DNA of 64,000 nucleotides from Xestospongia bergquistia (lineage: Eukaryota; Porifera; Demospongiae; Haplosclerida; Petrosiidae), in assembly GCA_963965975.1 (NCBI GenBank), contig OZ014415.1, positions 3,105,001-3,169,000 of the forward strand, written 5' to 3'. A program made the position numbers and the translations under genes. Numbering within the stretch: position 1 is the stretch's first letter; each line of letters opens with the position of its first letter. The notes under the pieces were generated by a model. That model was not told the origin of the DNA. It searched no databases and saw only the letters and a list, made by a program, of their open reading frames with translations. This document shows, in pieces, positions 10,480 through 20,935 of the stretch.

Positions 10480-10660
10480 TTGTCTTCCTTCAAGCTTGCA
10501 CAAGATGACAGTTACCTCTAAAACTGTATCAAGCTTTGCGTCAAGCTTCCATAACTCTACAAGCTCACACGAGAGGCTACTTAACTCAGAAATTATACAA
10601 ATCACAGAAACAAGCAGCTATTAAGATCCAATCATGCTTGAGAGGATGCTGGACACGCAT
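10480..10660 (+). pseudogene. IQ-motif gene fragment inside the minisatellite
   Basis: The plus-strand frame reads ASITLQAHTRGYLTQK and then QAAIKIQSCLRG, two calmodulin-binding IQ motifs in tandem as in ASPM or unconventional myosin necks. Just upstream (from about 10488) a third, LQACTR, is followed by a TGA where Gly is expected. Both ends pass abruptly into the minisatellite. This is a captured exon fragment, not a working gene. Parent gene not in the window. Confidence 0.6.
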
Positions 10661-10988
10661 ATATCTCTTATGTCTGTCATGTGTATTCAGTAGCTCCTTG
10701 TATCTGTCACATCTATTATCTGTCATGTGAATTCAATAGCCCTTATGTCTGCATATGTATTAACCCATGTGTCTATGGTATATATTTCTTATATCTGGTG
10801 TGTGTAATCAGTAACCCATTGTATCTGTCATGTATCTCTTATGTCTGTCATGTGAATTCAGTAGCCCTTGTGTCTGCATATGTATTAACCCCACGTGTCT
10901 ACTGTATATATTTCTTATGTCTGTCATTTGTTTTCAGTAACCCCATGTGTCTGTCATATATCTTATTTTTGTCATATGTATTCAGTAA

Positions 10989-11210
10989 CTTAGACTTAAG
11001 TCTAAAAAACTTCATCATCCATGGACTGGCCCATTTAAAATTGTGGAACAAATTTCAGAAAGTGACTACAAAATTAGAAATGTTCAAAGAAAGAAAAAGT
11101 TACAAGTAGTTCACTTTGATAGACTTAAACTATGTACACCAGGAACTAGGTTCTCTTCTGGTGCTACTGAAACTGTAGAGAGTTCTGAGTTGGATATAGT
11201 ACTGCTCGAA
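10989..11210 (+). mobile_element. Ty3/gypsy integrase C-terminal remnant
   Basis: The frame starting just after a TAA at 10986-10988 reads a GPF-type C-terminal integrase module: WTGPFKIVEQIS, then YKIRN, then LQVVHFDRLK and a following PGTRF. This layout is diagnostic for Ty3/gypsy polyproteins. Only about 70 codons remain; no LTR, RT or catalytic core is visible nearby. Confidence 0.75.
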
Positions 11211-13190
11211 AGGATTTCATTCCAAAATAATCAAAAACACATTTTTATATTGCAATCATATTATCACCTGCAACTATGCAAATCCTGTACATTTCAATGA
11301 TATAATTCATCCAAAATTACCTTCTTGTGACTTCTGAATATCAATTAACTAAAGTGTTATCATCACATGATACACAAGATATTAAAGTGTTTACTTAAGT
11401 GTACAATGATGTTTTTGGAAGACAATTCCTGGTTCTAACTACTCTCTTCAATGCCATTTGTAGATTTGTTCTAATTATTATTATTTATTAATTAGGAGAT
11501 ACCACATGTCACATCCTGTTGCATAATAACTAAAACAAATATTATCTTTTAATAATAGATACCAGTCTCAGTAATTCAGTTTCCAATATAACAGCTAAGT
11601 AGTTCTTGCTTCTTAACTATCTAGTTACTGCTGACTGTTAATTGAGTTGTCATGGCAACAAGATTAGTGTCTCATGAATCATTCATCACAAGTGGTACAT
11701 TTCAATCTGTTTCTCTGAAAGTATATAACAATTTTAATGAACTATATAAAATGTAGCCCAGATATCTAATAGTCAAAATGTCTAATTCTTTAATGATTAA
11801 AATGCTAATTAAAGTGATAAGTATTTAAGTCTTCAGGAAATGAAAGGTATCTATTCCTATGAACATGATGACTTCATGCATGCTTAGATAGATAGGGAGT
11901 CATGCAGCAAATGCCTCATTTTCAGATGGATCAACAGCAATATCCACATCTGTATCATTATATATGCAGGGTATCAATTTGTCTTAATTCCATCTAATGG
12001 ATATTTGTGCACAGTAACTTGTTTTCTGGATTACAATACCACTTTCACTTGTAACCCTTGCTCATCAACAAAATCACTTCTTACATTCTAATTACTTTTT
12101 TCCTGTGTTTATGTACCTATTGAGAATAAACATTGCTATTTGCCAAATAAGTGCTTCTTCTCCTTCTTGCATTTAATAATCTCCATTGTCTGCTCTTAAA
12201 TCATTATGAACCCAATGCAAAAATAACATACTTTTAAAGCTGCAGTAGAATTTTTACAACAACATGTAATTAACATTTTCGACACTATACTACCCTTTCT
12301 TTAGTTAGCACATTCTTTATACATTTTGGGAATATATAAATTGGGATTAGACATTTCGACTATTAGATATTTTGAGATTAGACATTGTGGGATGCTCCCT
12401 TAAGAAAAGAGGAAGGAGCATGAATCCACTATCCCAGTAATTGGTAATAGTCTTGAGAGTTCTGTAACTAGTGGTAAAATATATGTACAAACTCACAAAG
12501 AAGTAGCTAGGCATATGACTTAGCTATACAATGAAACAGACAGTCAGAATAGTGCTAATATAGCTAGGCTATCAATAGGCAAACCAGATTTTATAATTAA
12601 CAAATAGGACAGTACAAAGCAAGCTTATTCAGAGAGTATTCATGATTGTATATTGAGTTACTGATCTAACAATTCTACCTGGCAATTTGATTCATTTTAT
12701 TACAGGTTTACACATGTAAAAACTACATATATACGAGCTGTTCAAGAGAGCACTATGTAAAGAACCTGGGATGAAGGAACGTGTATGTATGTATGTGTAT
12801 ATCTCTACTAGGTATATATATTTCACACAATATCACTATATATATCATCAAATCTTACACTTAGTTTGTCACTAGCTAAAACAACTGCCATCATATTGAG
12901 TATTGTACAATGTGATCAGTTAATTAGTCCATATTAAACTAGTTGCCAAAACAAGTTTTGATGTCTCATAATTTAGTGTCTACATCAACGTGCTACTACA
13001 ATGTTTCAAATATTTGGACTATATACAAGTTTTCTAATAAATGCGTCTACTACATAAGTGATTTTAAAATGCTTAATTTAGCCAGCATGTATAATTACGT
13101 TTAGTAAATTATTAAGCCACGCCCAAAACTGATTTTGTTGTATAATCAGTTAACTTTTAGCAAGTGGTAATTTTAGTGATATTGCTGTCT
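11211..13190. other. Intergenic with a widely spaced inverted repeat
   Basis: No gene seen. A 26-bp inverted pair lies at 11762-11787 and 12345-12370 (24 of 26 match; core 'ctaatagtc-aaatgtctaat'), 557 bp apart, possibly a decayed MITE. The rest is AT-rich with a short TATG run at 12784-12797. Confidence 0.4.
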
Positions 13191-13198
13191 TAAGGTAA

Positions 13199-14744
13199 CA
13201 TGTTCTATGAACATTACATACATGTACATGTAAACATGCATGATTCTCTGTCATTTGAATATTATTAGCCTAGTGACAAGTTTTCACAGCAAACAGTACG
13301 TGATCTCAAGATCATACTCAACCTGAAGTATGCCAGTCACTATTGAATTGTCTCTATTGGCTTGATAATTTACTAAACTAGCACTTCACACCTGTTTCCA
13401 AGCCTTTCTTTCCTCAATAACCAAGCTCCAGTGCTGATTTGTACTAGTAATTAGCTAGGAAGTGTGGTTTAAAAATAAACCACTCCTACTTACTATAGTA
13501 AAAAATTTCATCTAATTAGCAGCTTTCTGTTCAGGATGGTCAGCTGCATTTAATTGTTGAAATGAAGTATTAATCATACAATCATTGGTTCAACATGTAT
13601 GTACATGTTGTGAGTGTACTACAATCATTAAAACAAATTCAAGGCAAATAGTATATATAAATAATGAAATATTTAACACAGGCTAACATCAATCACATAG
13701 TCTACTTTCCCTGGCTATGCTATAATTATTTTTAACATTGAAGCATTCTCAGACAGTTTACCTATACTTTGTCTTTGAGTCTCCTCTCTATAAAAAGAAA
13801 GTGTAGTAACTCTATTCAGAGTGATAAATTGCTATGATAAACTTAGATACCAAAGTCAAGTCAATGAAGCAAGTTCATGAACAAAACTGTCAACAATCTC
13901 ATTCAAAGCTAACCTGCAGCCTCTTATCACTGCAATCTGTTCTTATAAAAACATGTGATTGTAAGCTATAGTGATAAGTGTACTCTACTCAATGGTAACA
14001 GTAGTCGTCTCAAGATCATACTCAACTTGAAGTATGCCATTCACTATTGAATTGTCTCTATTGGCTTGATAATTTATTAAACTAGTACTTCACACCTGTT
14101 TACAAGACTTTCTTTCCTCAGCTCCAGTGCTGACTTGTACTAGTAATTAGCTAGGAAGTGTGGTTTAAAAATAAACCACTCCTATGTACTATAGTTAAAA
14201 AATTTAATCTAACTAGCAGTGTATTTGCATTCTGTTCAGGATGGTCAGCTGCATTGAGTTGTTGAAATGAGGTATTAATCATACAATCATTGGTTCAACA
14301 TGTATGTACATGTTGTGAGTGTACTACAATCATTAAAAAAAATTCAAGGCAAATAGTATATATAAATAATGAAATATTTAACACAGGCTAACATCAATCA
14401 CATAGTCTACTTTCCCTGGCTATTCTATAATTATTTTTAACATTGAAGCATTCTCAGACAGTTTACCTATACTTTGTCTTTGAGTCTCCTCTCTATAAAA
14501 AGAAAGTGTAGTAACTCTATTCAGAGTGATAAATTGCTATGATAAACTTAGATACCAAAGTCAAGTCAATGAAGCAAGTTCATGAACAAAACTGTCAACA
14601 ATCTTATTCAAAGCTAACCTGCAGCCTCTTATCACTGCAATCTGTTCTTATAAAATTATGTGATTGTAAACTATAGTGATAAGTGTACTCTACTCACAGG
14701 CAGTTTAGTTGACTTTAACAGACCATATGGCACCAAATAGTCTC
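13199..14744 (+). repeat. Tectonin 5' flank, tandemly duplicated (705-bp unit)
   Basis: The segment 13307-13990 is repeated at 14011-14695 with an offset of 704-705 bp and only scattered differences. Both copies are versions of the flank in front of gene 1 (1000-1440). Only the second copy continues into the TATA box; the first ends at 'gtgtactctactc' and is joined to the start of the second. So gene 2 has its upstream region twice. Confidence 0.8.
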
Positions 14745-14752
14745 TATATAAA
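14745..14752 (+). promoter_or_regulatory. TATA box of tectonin gene 2
   Basis: TATATAAA in the shared context 'agtctctatataaaggcag', 69 bp before the ATG. Confidence 0.75.
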
Positions 14753-14820
14753 GGCAGTTTTATTCCCAGCTTGACAATATTGAGAACAGAAAAATCAGTT
14801 CATGAAATCTAAGGAATAAG

Positions 14821-15555
14821 ATGATCAAGATTGCAGTAATTCTATTGCTTGCCTTTATTTCTTCAATTTTAGGTCATCAATGGACTGAGATTAATGGATC
14901 TTTAAAGGATGTTACAGGATCTCCTAATTATCTCTGGGGTGTGAGCTCTATTGAAGCGATATATCGATGTGCACAGCCGTGTACTGGAATTTGGGTCCAT
15001 GTTCCAGGACATCTCAAGCAAGTTGATGCCAATGATTATGAAATTTGGGGATCGAACAATCTTAACGATATATACAGACGTTCTGTTGATGGGAGTGGTA
15101 GTTGGGCTCATATTCCTGGAAAGTCTTATCATGTATCTGCCTCTGGTAATGGTTATATTTGGAGTGTAGGTACTGATAGTTGTCCATATAGGTGTAAAAA
15201 GCCATGTAGTGGTGTGTGGTCTAAAGTAGGCATTACATGTTCATTTAAACAAATAGATGGAGGACAAGATTATGTATATGCAGTTAATCGTACTAATTAT
15301 GTATTTTCTCGTCCAGTTGATGGTAGTGGATCATGGCGCTATATTCCTGGTAAAATGCAACATGTCACTGTAGGATCCTATGAAATATTTGGAGTAGATG
15401 CACAAAATGAGGTCCATCGCTGCAAGAAACCATGTATTGGTGAATGGGAGAAGATAACATTTGATGATGGTGATATGAAGCGATGTGATGCTACAAATAA
15501 TGGTATCTTTGGTGTTACTACTGGAGGAACTATATACTATCATAAACTACCATGA
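14821..15555 (+). CDS. Secreted tectonin-propeller lectin, copy 2
   Basis: Single exon, 244 residues, same layout as copy 1: signal peptide 1-18 (VILLLAFISSILG), then six tectonin blades with alternating C-x(2)-PC-x-G and VDGSGS ends. The last two blades are almost identical to those of copies 1 and 3. Blades 1-3 differ at many exposed positions (for example SSIEAIYRC, GSNNLNDIYRR, GKSYHV), which would alter the ligand-facing loops. Likely role: binding of microbial surface glycans outside the cell, by family inference. ATG at 14821 is the only in-frame Met giving the signal peptide. AATAAA at 15773-15778 is a likely poly(A) signal. Confidence 0.9.
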   Translation: MIKIAVILLLAFISSILGHQWTEINGSLKDVTGSPNYLWGVSSIEAIYRCAQPCTGIWVHVPGHLKQVDANDYEIWGSNNLNDIYRRSVDGSGSWAHIPGKSYHVSASGNGYIWSVGTDSCPYRCKKPCSGVWSKVGITCSFKQIDGGQDYVYAVNRTNYVFSRPVDGSGSWRYIPGKMQHVTVGSYEIFGVDAQNEVHRCKKPCIGEWEKITFDDGDMKRCDATNNGIFGVTTGGTIYYHKLP

Positions 15556-16310
15556 AGTAACTTCAAAAACAAAAAATAATAGTGACATGCATTGTTCTAC
15601 TTTCTGTGTGATAAGTTTCATTTGATTCATATATAAATTTGAGTATGTTTTTTTTCTAAATAATTGCTACTATAATAATCATGTCAATCATTTTATTTTT
15701 TTTGATTATCAAATTGATAATAGCAGTCATTATTTGTTATGGATAACAACAAAACGAGATGGTAAATAACAGAATAAAATGATCATGAAAGGCAAATGCT
15801 GTATAAGTATTGAATTAATACTAATCAAAATATGTTTAATTTGTTTGATATTTAATTTCTCTTAATAAAGTTATTATAGTTATGTATAGAATAGTGTGAC
15901 ATAGCAAAGTTCAATTCTCAAAGGTGATGTCATTTAATTCCACAATGGACAACTCTACATCTACAGCCAACATCAACTCTAACTTTATAATAGATATGAA
16001 AATCTAAAAATAAAACATATAATATATGAGATAATATAAGTGATAAAATGACATGATAAAGTGACATCTTAACCAATAGAGATAATAGACTAAACATTCC
16101 ATCTATAAATGAAACAATTGAATAAAGAATATTAAAGAATGTATAAAGGAAATGCATTTAACCTTTAAGACTAAATTTTAAAATAAACTATACCTGTACA
16201 CCTGGCATAACCAAAAATTATAGATACAAAAAGGAATAACTTCAATAAATAATAATATATGCTTAGAATATACTTAATCACCACTTATTTGTGACGAATA
16301 GTAAAATGAG
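15556..16310 (+). repeat. 3' flank block of tectonin gene 2
   Basis: Non-coding and colinear with 22566-23200, including 'gataaaatgacatg-taaagtgacat' (16041-16068) and the 'aggaataactt-aataaataataatatatg' part. The minus-strand frame at 15930-16157 falls inside this block and is disrupted in the other copy, so it is not called a gene. Confidence 0.6.
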
Positions 16311-17253
16311 GGAGCTCTTAATTAATTTATAAGAGACAATGCTCTGAGAATACTTATTATTACAAATTGTGAATGTGTGCTTTACAAATCTATTTCTCCT
16401 TCAGATGACTGTCCAGGTAAAGTCATCTATCTATGTTGAGTGTAGATTTCTCTTGTTACAAGTCTTATTGAAGCATTTTGTTTTTCTTTAATGTCACTTC
16501 CTTCTTAGACTTTCTTGCTTTGACATTTGCTAATGTTTCTAAACTGTTTGCTCCAATTAGTAAACATTTGTTTGAGTATTGATATGCAAATCATGTTATG
16601 ATGAACGTATTGTTGTTATTTCCAATTTACTACTTTCTTACCAGTAAATGCTTTAGTTTTTACGAATTTTAGGTGATGTTGCAAGATTTATTGAACAGTA
16701 AATTTCATTTCACTTTAGTTTATTTCTATAACATGAGATATAACATTGAGTCAAGAATCAATCTCAATCTAGACAGAGTATAGCTATATACACCAAGTAA
16801 CGTGTTACTTAATTATGTAAGTAAAAGGAGTGTTATATATATTTAAAATTGTAAGCACTCATTGAATAATAAATATTAACATCTCCTTTATTGCAAAAAG
16901 TGTAATCTATCCAGTGTACATCAAACTGGTAGTATTACTAACATTTATGTGTATACATTTGTGACTACATATGTAGTATTGTTTATATGTTTTAGTTACT
17001 ATTACATGTACATCATGTAAGTACAGGTAATGTTACATGTAGTGTATAATACATGTACTGTTATATAACAGGTGACCTTGTTATTTACTACATAGTATAG
17101 TCTCATTACTATGATATATGTTATACTAATAATATTACATTGTATACTGAATTACTGATATTAATACCTTATACCCTATAAAATTAAAATTATACAAACA
17201 ATACTAATATTCCACACATAATACAATTGATCATTTCAGTAAGATATACATAT
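16311..17253. other. Intergenic, nothing recognised
   Basis: AT-rich, with many 'acatgta' words at 16930-17070. No open frame, element or repeat partner was recognised by eye. Confidence 0.4.
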
Positions 17254-18397
17254 ATACATGTATATACAATGTACATATAAAAATTATAAAAATATGCTAT
17301 TGTAAATTATAGTAATTAGTTTCATTTACTCCCACACAGTTTGTTTGAAGTTTAACAGATTATATGGCACCAAATAGTCTCTATATAAAGGCAGTTGTAA
17401 TAGTATACCATACCATATCAACATATGATATAGTGAGTAATTCACATGAACTTTAGATTCCACCTTTGTAACCTATCGATCAGTCATTTAAAAATAGCAT
17501 ATTACCTTTCAGAGTTATATAAAGGCAGTTGTACTACAAGCTTGACAATATTAAGAACAAAGATATCAGTTCATGCAAAACTAAAAATAAGATGTTTTAA
17601 TATTAACATTATATGTACATTGTATATACATGTATTATGTTTAGTTACTAACTAAATGTTTATCAACATTATTGTTTGTAAAGATGGTTACAATTTAAAA
17701 TTATTTCATCTGTATGAGTACATTACTATACATATGACATCATTAATTTATAATGTCATATAATATCTTTATGACTACATTTCATTAAACTCAATATCAT
17801 AACAATTTAAAATCAGTCAACATGATTATGGGTAGTTACATGAAGTAATATTAAAGTGCTATAAATACCTATAAGAAGTTACATGTATCTTGAGATGTTA
17901 TAAATGAAATCAATTACAACAAGCAGTTCTACATAGTATTCTATTATGACATCATAATAACTCAATACAATACAGGCAATAACTCCATGGCCATTTTTAG
18001 TTAGTAACTAAACATAATACATGTATATACAATGTACATATAATGTTAGTTAATATTAAAACATCTTATTTTTTAGATTTGCATGAACTGATATCTTTGT
18101 TCTTAATATTGTCAAGCTTCTAGTACAACTGCCTTTTTATAAATCTGAAAGGTAATATGCTATTTTTTAATGACTGTTTGATAGGTTACAATGGTGGAAT
18201 CTAAAGTTCATGTGAATTACTCACTATATCATATGTTGATATGGTATACTATTACAACTGCCTTTATATAGAGACTATTTGGTGCCATATAATCTGTTAA
18301 ACTTTAAACAAACTGTGTGGGAATAAATGAAACTAATTACTATAATTTACAATAGCATATTTTTATAATTTTTATATATACATTGTATATACATGTA
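17254..18397. repeat. Inverted repeat 1: two promoter arms of about 400 bp
   Basis: Left arm 17254-17655 and right arm 18000-18397 are reverse complements with about 95% identity by eye, around a 344-bp centre. Each arm carries two TATA modules of the tectonin promoter: plus strand at 17382-17389 and 17516-17523, minus strand at 18263-18270 and 18134-18141. In the left arm the 5' UTR and start context (aaataagATG at 17591-17593) survive, but the frame stops after two codons (ATGTTTTAA). The promoters face each other across the centre. The frame at 17446-17655 is not a gene. Confidence 0.8.
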
Positions 18398-19400
18398 TTA
18401 TGTTTAGTTACTAACTAAAAATGGCTATGGAGTTATCGCCTGCATTGTGTTGAGTTATTATGATGTCATAATATAATACTATGTAGTTCATGCAAGTAAC
18501 TTACCATTGTAGTATATAAATTAATAGAGGTATTACAGTATTAGTAGTGAGTTTAGTAATGTTTTAAAATCATATAACATTTAGAGTTTTAAATATTTAC
18601 AATAAGTAAGTGATTAATGGTCAATTAACCCAATGCAGCAATTTGATAAACAATACAGTCAACAACCTTATTTAAACATAACCTGCATACTCTTATGTAT
18701 TGCAATCTGTTGTTCTTATTCAAACCATGCTATTATAAATTATAATGATGAGTTTGCTCTACCTCCACACAGTTTGCTTCAACTTTAACAGACTATCTGG
18801 CACCAAAAGACTTCCCTATACACTGTAAAATCTAATATGATTGTAACAACTGCTTTGTAGCTTACAAGTAGGAATTACTATGGAATCTAGATTTCATGTA
18901 ACTTACCAACTATATCCATTGCTTTGTAATAGTATACCATATCAACATATGATATAGTGAGTAATTCACATGAACTTTAGATTCCACCTATGTAACCTAT
19001 TGATCAGTCATTAAAAAATAGCATATTACCTTTCAGAGTTATATAAAGGCAGTTGTACTTCAAGCTTGACAATATTAAGAACAAAGATATCAGTTCATGC
19101 AAATCTAAAAAATAAGATGTTTTAATATTAACATTATATGTACATTGTATATACATGTATTATGTTTAGTTACTAACTAAAAATGGCTATGGAGTTATTG
19201 CCTGTATTGTATTGAGTTATTATGATGTCATAATAGAATACTATGTAGAACTGCTCTGTTGTAATTGATTTCATTTATAACATCTCGAGATACATGTAAC
19301 TTCTCATAGGTATTTATAGCACTTTAATATTACTTCATGTAACTACCCATAATCATGTTGACTGATTTTAAATTGTTATGATATTGAGTTTACTGAAATG
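17770..19400. repeat. Inverted repeat 2, nested with repeat 1
   Basis: The segment 17770-18260 (centre of repeat 1 plus its right arm) is the reverse complement of 18905-19400. The latter holds another plus-strand tectonin TATA module at 19040-19047 with the 5' UTR and start context, again ending ATGTTTTAA. Shared words are 'tttagttactaactaaaaatggct' split across the axis and 'acatgattatgggtagttac'. So the same promoter piece exists here three times in alternating orientation. Confidence 0.75.
18398..18904 (+). repeat. Decayed tectonin 5' flank without TATA box
   Basis: The part 18640-18825 matches the proximal flank of gene 1 (1300-1460) up to 'ggcaccaaa', where 'agacttccctatacactg' replaces the TATA segment. 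The same replacement is seen at 21055-21075 (minus) and 21635-21650, so it spread by duplication. No gene. Confidence 0.55.
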
Positions 19401-20150
19401 TAGTCATAAAAATATTATATGACATTATAAATTACGATGACATTAAATTGTAATCTTTACAAACAATAATATTGATAATAATCAAGATCAAAGTTGATTG
19501 CTTTCTCTCACTAAATTTAGAATTAAGATATTCAGTTATTGTTCCACATATCAACTTATTTAGTAACTAATTATAACTAGGTCTTTGTCCAATACCAAAC
19601 ATTGTCACAACATATACATACATACATGCTGAACCAACGATTGCATGATTGCTTCAATGATTCAATGCACCTGACCATTCTGAACAGAACGTAGAAAGAA
19701 CAACAAATAGACTGTTAGGTTAAATTAATTTATTTCAGTAAGTAGGAGTGATTTATTTTAAACCACGCCTTCTGGTTAATTACTAGTACTTGAGCTGGGT
19801 TATTGAGGAAACAAACTCTAGTTATAAACATGTGTGAAGTACTAGTTTGAACAACTTGGACTAGAGACAAGTCAATAGTGACCAGCATACTTCAGGCTGA
19901 ATACGATCTTGAGATTCCATATATAATCATGACCTGTTTGCTATGAAAACTTGTCATTAGACTAATACCCATAACAAATAATGACTTCTATTATCAATTT
20001 GATAATCAAAAACAACATAATGATTTACATGATTAGTAGAAATTACCTAACACAAAAACAGAAATCAAATTTATATGTGAATCAAATAAAAGTTCTCACA
20101 CAGAAAATAGGACTATATAAGTCACTATAGTTTTTGTTCTTGAAGTTACT
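19401..20150 (-). repeat. 3' flank of gene 3 joined to another unit's 5' flank
   Basis: Minus strand: 20150-19970 matches the tectonin 3' flank; at about 19970 it passes into the far-upstream block (19965-19600, matching 13255-13620). This is head-to-tail order, as if a second minus-strand unit followed, but no gene follows it: the sequence enters the inverted repeats at 19400. Also contains 'aagatattcagttattgttccacat', shared with 21335-21355 (reverse) and 22073-22098. Confidence 0.6.
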
Positions 20151-20885
20151 TTATGGTAGTTTACGATAGTATATGGTTCCTCCAGTACTAACACCAAAGA
20201 TACCATTATTTGTAGCATCACATCGTTTCATATCACCATCATCAAATGTTATCTTCTCCCACTCACCAATACATGGTTTCTTACAGCGATGGACCTCATT
20301 TTGTGCATCTACTCCAAATATTTCATAGGATCCTGCAGTGACATGTTGCATTTTACCAGGAATATAGCGCCATGATCCACTACCATCAACTGGACGAGAA
20401 AATACATGGTTAGTATTATTAACTGCATATACATAATTTTGTCCTCCATCTATTTGTTTGATTGCACATTTGTTGCCAATTTTTGACCACGAACCACTAC
20501 ATGGTTTATTACACCTATATGGACAATTATCAGTACCTACAGCCCAAATATAACCATTACCAGAGGCAGATACATGATAAAAATGTCCAGAAACTTTAAT
20601 CCAATTACCACTCCCGTCAACAGAACGTTTGAATATCTCGTTAATACTGCTTATTCCCCAAACTTCATAGTCATTAGCATCTATTTCTTTCAAGCCTCCA
20701 GGAACATTAACCCAAATTCCAGTACATGGCTGTGCACATCGATATATAGCATCATTAGAGTTCACACCCCAGAGATAATTAGGAGATCCTGTAATATCTT
20801 TTAAAGATCCATTGATCTCAGTCCATTGATGACCTAAAATTGAAGAAATAAAGGCAAGCAATAGAATTACTGCAATCTTGATCAT
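20151..20885 (-). CDS. Secreted tectonin-propeller lectin, copy 3
   Basis: Single exon on the minus strand, 244 residues. Signal peptide 1-18 is identical to copy 2, followed by six tectonin blades with alternating C-x(2)-PC-x-G and VDGSGS ends. It is a mosaic: the signal peptide and first blade follow copy 2 (AFISSILGHQWTEINGS), while the region NWIKVSG to NYVYAVNNTNHVFSRP follows copy 1. This suggests gene conversion among copies. Private differences include GGLKEIDAND, ISSINEIFKR and YYRKLP at the end. Secreted glycan-binding role inferred as for copies 1 and 2. The 3' flank carries no clear AATAAA before the rearrangement at 19970, so its poly(A) site may differ. Confidence 0.9.
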   Translation of the reverse strand: MIKIAVILLLAFISSILGHQWTEINGSLKDITGSPNYLWGVNSNDAIYRCAQPCTGIWVNVPGGLKEIDANDYEVWGISSINEIFKRSVDGSGNWIKVSGHFYHVSASGNGYIWAVGTDNCPYRCNKPCSGSWSKIGNKCAIKQIDGGQNYVYAVNNTNHVFSRPVDGSGSWRYIPGKMQHVTAGSYEIFGVDAQNEVHRCKKPCIGEWEKITFDDGDMKRCDATNNGIFGVSTGGTIYYRKLP

Positions 20886-20935
20886 CTTATTCTTTAGATT
20901 TCATGAACCGATTTTTCTGTTCTCAATATTGTCAA

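Larger units (their letters stand above)
9601..10990. repeat. Minisatellite array, unit about 48-50 bp
   Basis: Irregular tandem copies of a unit close to 'cttgtgtctgtcatatatct' plus 'cttatgtctgtcatgtgaat' plus 'tcagtaaccc'. Copies vary by truncation and substitution. A 308-bp MITE (9816-10123) and a gene fragment (10480-10660) lie inside. A 14-base C run is at 10180-10193. The long hydrophobic frames predicted here are by-products of the repeat. Confidence 0.75.

Noticed and set aside
9521-11109. Hydrophobic frames with repeated CHVYSV or YLSC words
   Set aside because: They are translations of the minisatellite in different phases.
15930-16157. 75-residue minus-strand frame in the gene 2 flank
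   Set aside because: It lies in the shared 3' block and is disrupted in the copy at 22850-23080.
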